Below, piece by piece: positions 15,200 through 18,368 of a stretch of 18,368 bases of DNA. The translations under genes and the position numbers were made by a program. The notes under the pieces were generated by a model that saw only the letters and a list, made by a program, of their open reading frames with translations, ran no database searches and was not told the origin of the DNA. Source of the stretch: a bacterium (lineage in GTDB: Bacteria; JALSQH01); contig JALSQH010000032.1 of the NCBI GenBank assembly GCA_026985515.1, positions 1 to 18,368 of the forward strand. The letters run 5' to 3'. Every line of letters begins with the position of its first letter. The stretch's first letter is position 1.

Positions 15200-16780
15200 A
15201 TGATAGAAGTAGAATCAATAGTCGCCATACTTGTTCTTTTTTTGGTTTCTTTTTTCTTAAGCCTGATACTGAATAGATTTACAATTTTTGTCGGGAAAAA
15301 GATTAAAATTCTAGACATACCTGATCACAGGAAAATACATACACAATCTACACCAAGGTGGGGTGGAGTGGCTTTATTTCTTTCAACCTGGCTAACAGGC
15401 CTTCTGGTTCTTCCAGGTTCTAAGCTTTTTATTTCGCTTCTGCTCGGGAGTTCAATTTTAATAATTATTGGTACCCTTGACGATAAATGGGGAGTAAGGG
15501 CGAGCTGGAAACTGTTCTTTCACCTTTTGAGCTCAATGATCTTTGTGATCATAACAGGTTCAAAATTTTCTTTTATTACCCTTCCATTAACAGGTATGAT
15601 CAAGTTCCCAGCATCTCTGGGATATATTTTAGCTATCTTCTGGATAACTTTAACTATAAATGCTTTTAACTTGATTGATGGACTTGATGGACTGGCCTGT
15701 GGCCTTGCAATTATAGCACTAATCGGCACCGCTGCTCTTTCCAGTAATTTCACGACTTTTAATCTCACAATAATCCTCACCGGATCACTTCTGGGATTTT
15801 TGTTTTACAATTATCCACCGGCAATGGAATTTCTGGGAGATACGGGATCAATGTTTATTGGTTTTATGATTGGAAGTTTAACTTTAGTTTCGGGAAGCAA
15901 AACTTACTCTTTTTTCTCCATCTTCCTTCCCCTTTCACTGATTCTGATTCCGGTTCTGGATACCACCTGGGCTTTTATAAGAAGAATAGCAAAAAGAACT
16001 CCACCCTTTCAGGCAGATAAATTGCACATACATCACCGGTTACTCCAGCTTAATCTCGAAAATAGAGAGGCCCTTGTTATAATTCTTTTTATCAGCGCCT
16101 CCATAGCAATTGCAGGAATTCTTCTCTCATTCTCAAGAAGTTTATTGTCAATATTTTCTCTTCTGATTCTTGCTTCTTCTTTTATTCTTATTGTGCTTAT
16201 ATATTCTGAATATTTCAGGTTGGGAAAATTGACAAGTGATATAAAACATTTTTTTGGAGTAATAGCCCAAAAAAGAAAAAAATTAAAAAAACCTGCATTC
16301 CTCGAACTTGTCGTAAACCTTTTAATTGCAGGTTATTATCTGATCCTGCTCTTTAGAAGTGTTGGGATAACCCATATGATAATGATAGTCGATATGACGT
16401 TCATCCTGATAATAGGGTATGTCTTCTACTTAAAGACGAAATTCCAGAGAAACCTTGGTGTTGTTCTTTTTCTCTCCGGGATATTGCTTGTGGCGAATCT
16501 GTTAATCTATTTAATTACCCTTCCTTCCTTTGATCCCTTTGCAGCTAAAAAAGATGTCATCCTTATAATAATCCTTGGGTATCTTTTTTATGAATTCTTC
16601 TTCCTGTATTATTACAATCTGCTCCTCCCCTATCCTGAGGATGTATTATTTGCTTTTTTGGCTGCAATTATTTCACTTTCAATAAAATCTTTTATTCCTT
16701 CATGGTGGTCAATTATTATGGTAGGAGGCATTATGTATCTGGCAGTAAAGCTTCTGCTTCTCAAAATTGAAGAATGGTGA
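15200..16780 (+). CDS. WecA/MraY-family glycosyl-1-phosphate transferase, extended C-terminus
   Basis: This is a polytopic inner-membrane enzyme of 526 residues that transfers a sugar-1-phosphate (typically GlcNAc-1-P) from a UDP-sugar to undecaprenyl phosphate, the first step of many surface glycans. Family motifs are present: DHRKIHTQSTPRWGGVAL (about 42-59), the LDD pair (Asp94, Asp95), NAFNLIDGLDGLA (154-166), EFLGDTGSMFIGF (210-222) and ADKLHIHHRL with the cytoplasmic His motif (272-281). WecA/MraY proteins are usually about 320-370 residues. Here another 170 or so residues with about six hydrophobic segments follow a basic loop (AQKRKKLKKP near 356-365). The ATG at 15200 is preferred over a TTG one codon earlier. 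No Shine-Dalgarno is visible and the mRNA is probably leaderless. Its stop abuts that of the convergent GT4 gene. Confidence 0.92.
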   Translation: MIEVESIVAILVLFLVSFFLSLILNRFTIFVGKKIKILDIPDHRKIHTQSTPRWGGVALFLSTWLTGLLVLPGSKLFISLLLGSSILIIIGTLDDKWGVRASWKLFFHLLSSMIFVIITGSKFSFITLPLTGMIKFPASLGYILAIFWITLTINAFNLIDGLDGLACGLAIIALIGTAALSSNFTTFNLTIILTGSLLGFLFYNYPPAMEFLGDTGSMFIGFMIGSLTLVSGSKTYSFFSIFLPLSLILIPVLDTTWAFIRRIAKRTPPFQADKLHIHHRLLQLNLENREALVIILFISASIAIAGILLSFSRSLLSIFSLLILASSFILIVLIYSEYFRLGKLTSDIKHFFGVIAQKRKKLKKPAFLELVVNLLIAGYYLILLFRSVGITHMIMIVDMTFILIIGYVFYLKTKFQRNLGVVLFLSGILLVANLLIYLITLPSFDPFAAKKDVILIIILGYLFYEFFFLYYYNLLLPYPEDVLFAFLAAIISLSIKSFIPSWWSIIMVGGIMYLAVKLLLLKIEEW

Positions 16781-17941
16781 TCATCTCTCAACCGAAGTGT
16801 ATATCTCCATAAGGTCAAGATAATTTCTACTTTCTCCAAACCTCTCAACGAATGCATTGTAAGCCTGTCTAGATATCTTTTTCCATCTTGCTTTTTTCTT
16901 CAAGTTATGTAAATACTTTTTTAACTTTTCACCATCTTTCACCGGGAAAAGAAATCCATTTACTCCATCCTGAATCATAGACTGGAGTGCCCCAACCTTG
17001 CTCGCCACCACCGGAGTGCCCACTGAAAAAGCTTCCATGATAATCATTCCAAATGTCTCATACCACACCGATGGTACAATCAGGGCTATTGCTCTTTCCA
17101 TATAATCGTAAACCTTTTCATGGGGAACATAACCAGCATAGGTAATGTTTTTAAATTTTTTCGCATAATCTCTCACCATATTTTCCAGCGGACCGGAACC
17201 CACTATCACAAGTTTCTCAGGAATCTTTTCCCATGTTTTCAAAAGAAAATCCACACCCTTTTCAACAGAAAGCCTGCCCACATATAAAAAAAACTCTCTA
17301 TTTCTGTTGCTGTAACCTCTGGCATTTGGCAGGAAGTGTGGCTTTACTCTTATCTTCTCTTCAGGTATTCCCAGTTCCACAAATTTCTCTTTGCCAAATT
17401 CCGTAAAGACGATAAATAATGAAATCAAGTCAAACACCTTCCTGTACTTCACAACATAGAGAGGTAAAGTAGCAAGAAAACTTTTTAAATAGGAATTCTC
17501 ATAGCATCTGTTCAAAATAGCGTTATGGAGCCCTTCTCTGGCACATTTTTCACAGATTCTTCCGTTTCTGAAGAAAAAAGCAACGGGACAGAAAAATCTG
17601 AAATCGTGAAGAGATTGCACAATAGGGATTCCTTCTTCGTAGAGAGCAAAGTAGATGGAAGGTGAAAGCAGGGGAAACCAGGTATGCACATGAGCAATAT
17701 CAAAATTTTTCTCTTTTAAGAACTTTTTTAACCTGTAATAACTCTCCCATGACCATGGAATCTGGCCAAGGTGAAGAAATTTTCTGAAAAATGAAGATCT
17801 ATCCACTTCGCTGTTATAACGGGCGAAAACCTCTACATTGTGGCCATGATCCTTCAGCAGTCTGACCTCATTTCTCACCACTACATCATCACCACTTGCG
17901 GAACCCTCTCTATGGAAATTGTGGATGAAGAGGATGTTCAT
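16781..17941 (-). CDS. GT4-family glycosyltransferase
   Basis: This is a 386-residue GT-B retaining glycosyltransferase. The acceptor half opens MNILFIHNFHREGSASGDDVV, with HVHTWFPLLS and LHDFRFFCP. The donor half has GRLSVEKGVDFLL (222-234), LVIVGSGPL, and the E-x7-E motif ETFGMIIMEAF (Glu295, Glu303) followed by VGTPVVASKVGALQSMIQDG. Four cysteines in the acceptor domain (118, 130, 133, 146) form a C...CxxC...C pattern seen in one GT4 subgroup. It is cytoplasmic, acting on a nucleotide sugar and a lipid-linked or soluble acceptor. Start ATG at 17941 overlaps the acyltransferase stop by four bases (ATGA), so the two are probably one operon for surface polysaccharide. Exact sugar not predictable. 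Confidence 0.93.
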   Translation of the reverse strand: MNILFIHNFHREGSASGDDVVVRNEVRLLKDHGHNVEVFARYNSEVDRSSFFRKFLHLGQIPWSWESYYRLKKFLKEKNFDIAHVHTWFPLLSPSIYFALYEEGIPIVQSLHDFRFFCPVAFFFRNGRICEKCAREGLHNAILNRCYENSYLKSFLATLPLYVVKYRKVFDLISLFIVFTEFGKEKFVELGIPEEKIRVKPHFLPNARGYSNRNREFFLYVGRLSVEKGVDFLLKTWEKIPEKLVIVGSGPLENMVRDYAKKFKNITYAGYVPHEKVYDYMERAIALIVPSVWYETFGMIIMEAFSVGTPVVASKVGALQSMIQDGVNGFLFPVKDGEKLKKYLHNLKKKARWKKISRQAYNAFVERFGESRNYLDLMEIYTSVER

Positions 17942-18368
17942 TTTCTGTCTCTTATCTTCCTGGCAGGAATTCCAACATTAACGGAATAAGGTTCAACATC
18001 TTTATTTACCAGAGATTTTGCACCAATCACTGCCCCCTTCCCTATTTTCACACCCCCAAGAATTGTAACATCAGCACCTATCCACACATCATCTTCAATC
18101 TCAACTGGCAAAATCTCAACACCCTGCTCTGCAATTGGAAGATTTTCATCATAAAAATTGTGCTTTTCAGAAATTATTGTTATACCCGGACCCATTAATA
18201 CATTTTTCCCGATCCTTATACCACCTGTTGCACCTATAAAACATCCATAATTGAAAGAACTTCCCTCCTCCATTATTAAATATCCATCACTTGACTCAAT
18301 ATTTCCAGTTCTCACATATGAATTTTTCCCAATGGTAACACCATCCTTTAAAATAATTCCTTTTTCTG
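17938..18368 (-). CDS. Hexapeptide-repeat acyltransferase (5' end beyond window)
   Basis: This is a left-handed beta-helix acyltransferase of the LbetaH/WcaF-Maa type. The frame is open to the right edge, and isoleucine-patch repeats (GIILKDGVTIGKNSYVRTG) lie upstream of the first internal GTG at 18315, so the true start is outside the window. About 142 residues are visible. Hexads run through FIGATGGIRIGKNVLMGPGITI. The likely catalytic His is in ISEKHNFYDENLP, and the family ending is DDVWIGADVTILGGVKIGKGAVIGAKSLVNKDVEPYSVNVGIPARKIRDR. Such enzymes O- or N-acetylate sugars. Being coupled to a GT4 gene, this one probably modifies a surface polysaccharide. Confidence 0.92.
   Translation of the reverse strand, partial: EKGIILKDGVTIGKNSYVRTGNIESSDGYLIMEEGSSFNYGCFIGATGGIRIGKNVLMGPGITIISEKHNFYDENLPIAEQGVEILPVEIEDDVWIGADVTILGGVKIGKGAVIGAKSLVNKDVEPYSVNVGIPARKIRDRK

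Noticed and set aside
17938-18315. GTG at 18315 as the start of the acyltransferase
   Set aside because: Clear hexapeptide repeats continue upstream in frame to the window edge, so this is an internal codon of a truncated gene.

Overview
The window looks like a piece of an AT-rich chromosome from a free-living diderm (Gram-negative) bacterium. It encodes a TonB-dependent receptor, an outer-membrane porin-like protein, a lipoprotein binding protein and lipid-linked polysaccharide enzymes. The mix of a Liv-type transporter next to phenylacetate-CoA ligase, a Ser/Thr kinase with an FGE-sulfatase-like domain, and a FlhG/MinD-like ATPase beside an HTH protein recalls Deltaproteobacteria-like or deep-branching anaerobic phyla. 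I cannot fix the taxon from the sequence. No rRNA, tRNA, CRISPR, transposase or phage gene was seen. The DNA is nearly all coding, and the longest gap is about 160 bases.

Region 1 (1-2133, minus strand) is a compact run: HNH endonuclease, FlhG/MinD-like ATPase, J-domain-like/HTH protein, then the first codons of a patatin-like phospholipase that leaves the window. The ATPase has no ATG, GTG or TTG that would keep its Walker A loop. The only well-placed initiator is an ATA behind a strong Shine-Dalgarno. The HNH gene seems to have its own promoter placed so that its mRNA would be leaderless.

Region 2 (2165-9640, minus strand) is a transport and activation operon in transcription order: consensus-like promoter, structured leader, porin-like protein, LivK-like lipoprotein, an intrinsic terminator, LivH, LivM, LivG, LivF, PaaK. 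The simplest reading is uptake of an amino acid or organic (perhaps aromatic) acid across both membranes, followed by CoA activation of an aryl acid. The terminator after the binding-protein gene should give more binding protein than permease.

Region 3 (9659-15159, minus strand) has three genes: a membrane-anchored Ser/Thr kinase with an extracytoplasmic FGE-sulfatase-like domain, a TonB-dependent receptor with an extra N-terminal domain, and a PF04392-type solute-binding protein with no permease beside it. The receptor start is 10 bases past the kinase stop. This is the most unusual combination here and may be an envelope sensing/uptake module.

Region 4 (15183-18368) is surface polysaccharide synthesis: a plus-strand WecA/MraY-family glycosyl-1-phosphate transferase with a long extra membrane region, meeting a minus-strand GT4 glycosyltransferase tail to tail at TGATCA, and a hexapeptide-repeat acyltransferase that enters from beyond the right edge.

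Several start sites were moved inward from the longest reading frame because a Shine-Dalgarno sits correctly for the inner codon (J-domain gene, paaK, livF, solute-binding protein, TonB receptor). All family names come from motif recognition by eye; no database search was run.
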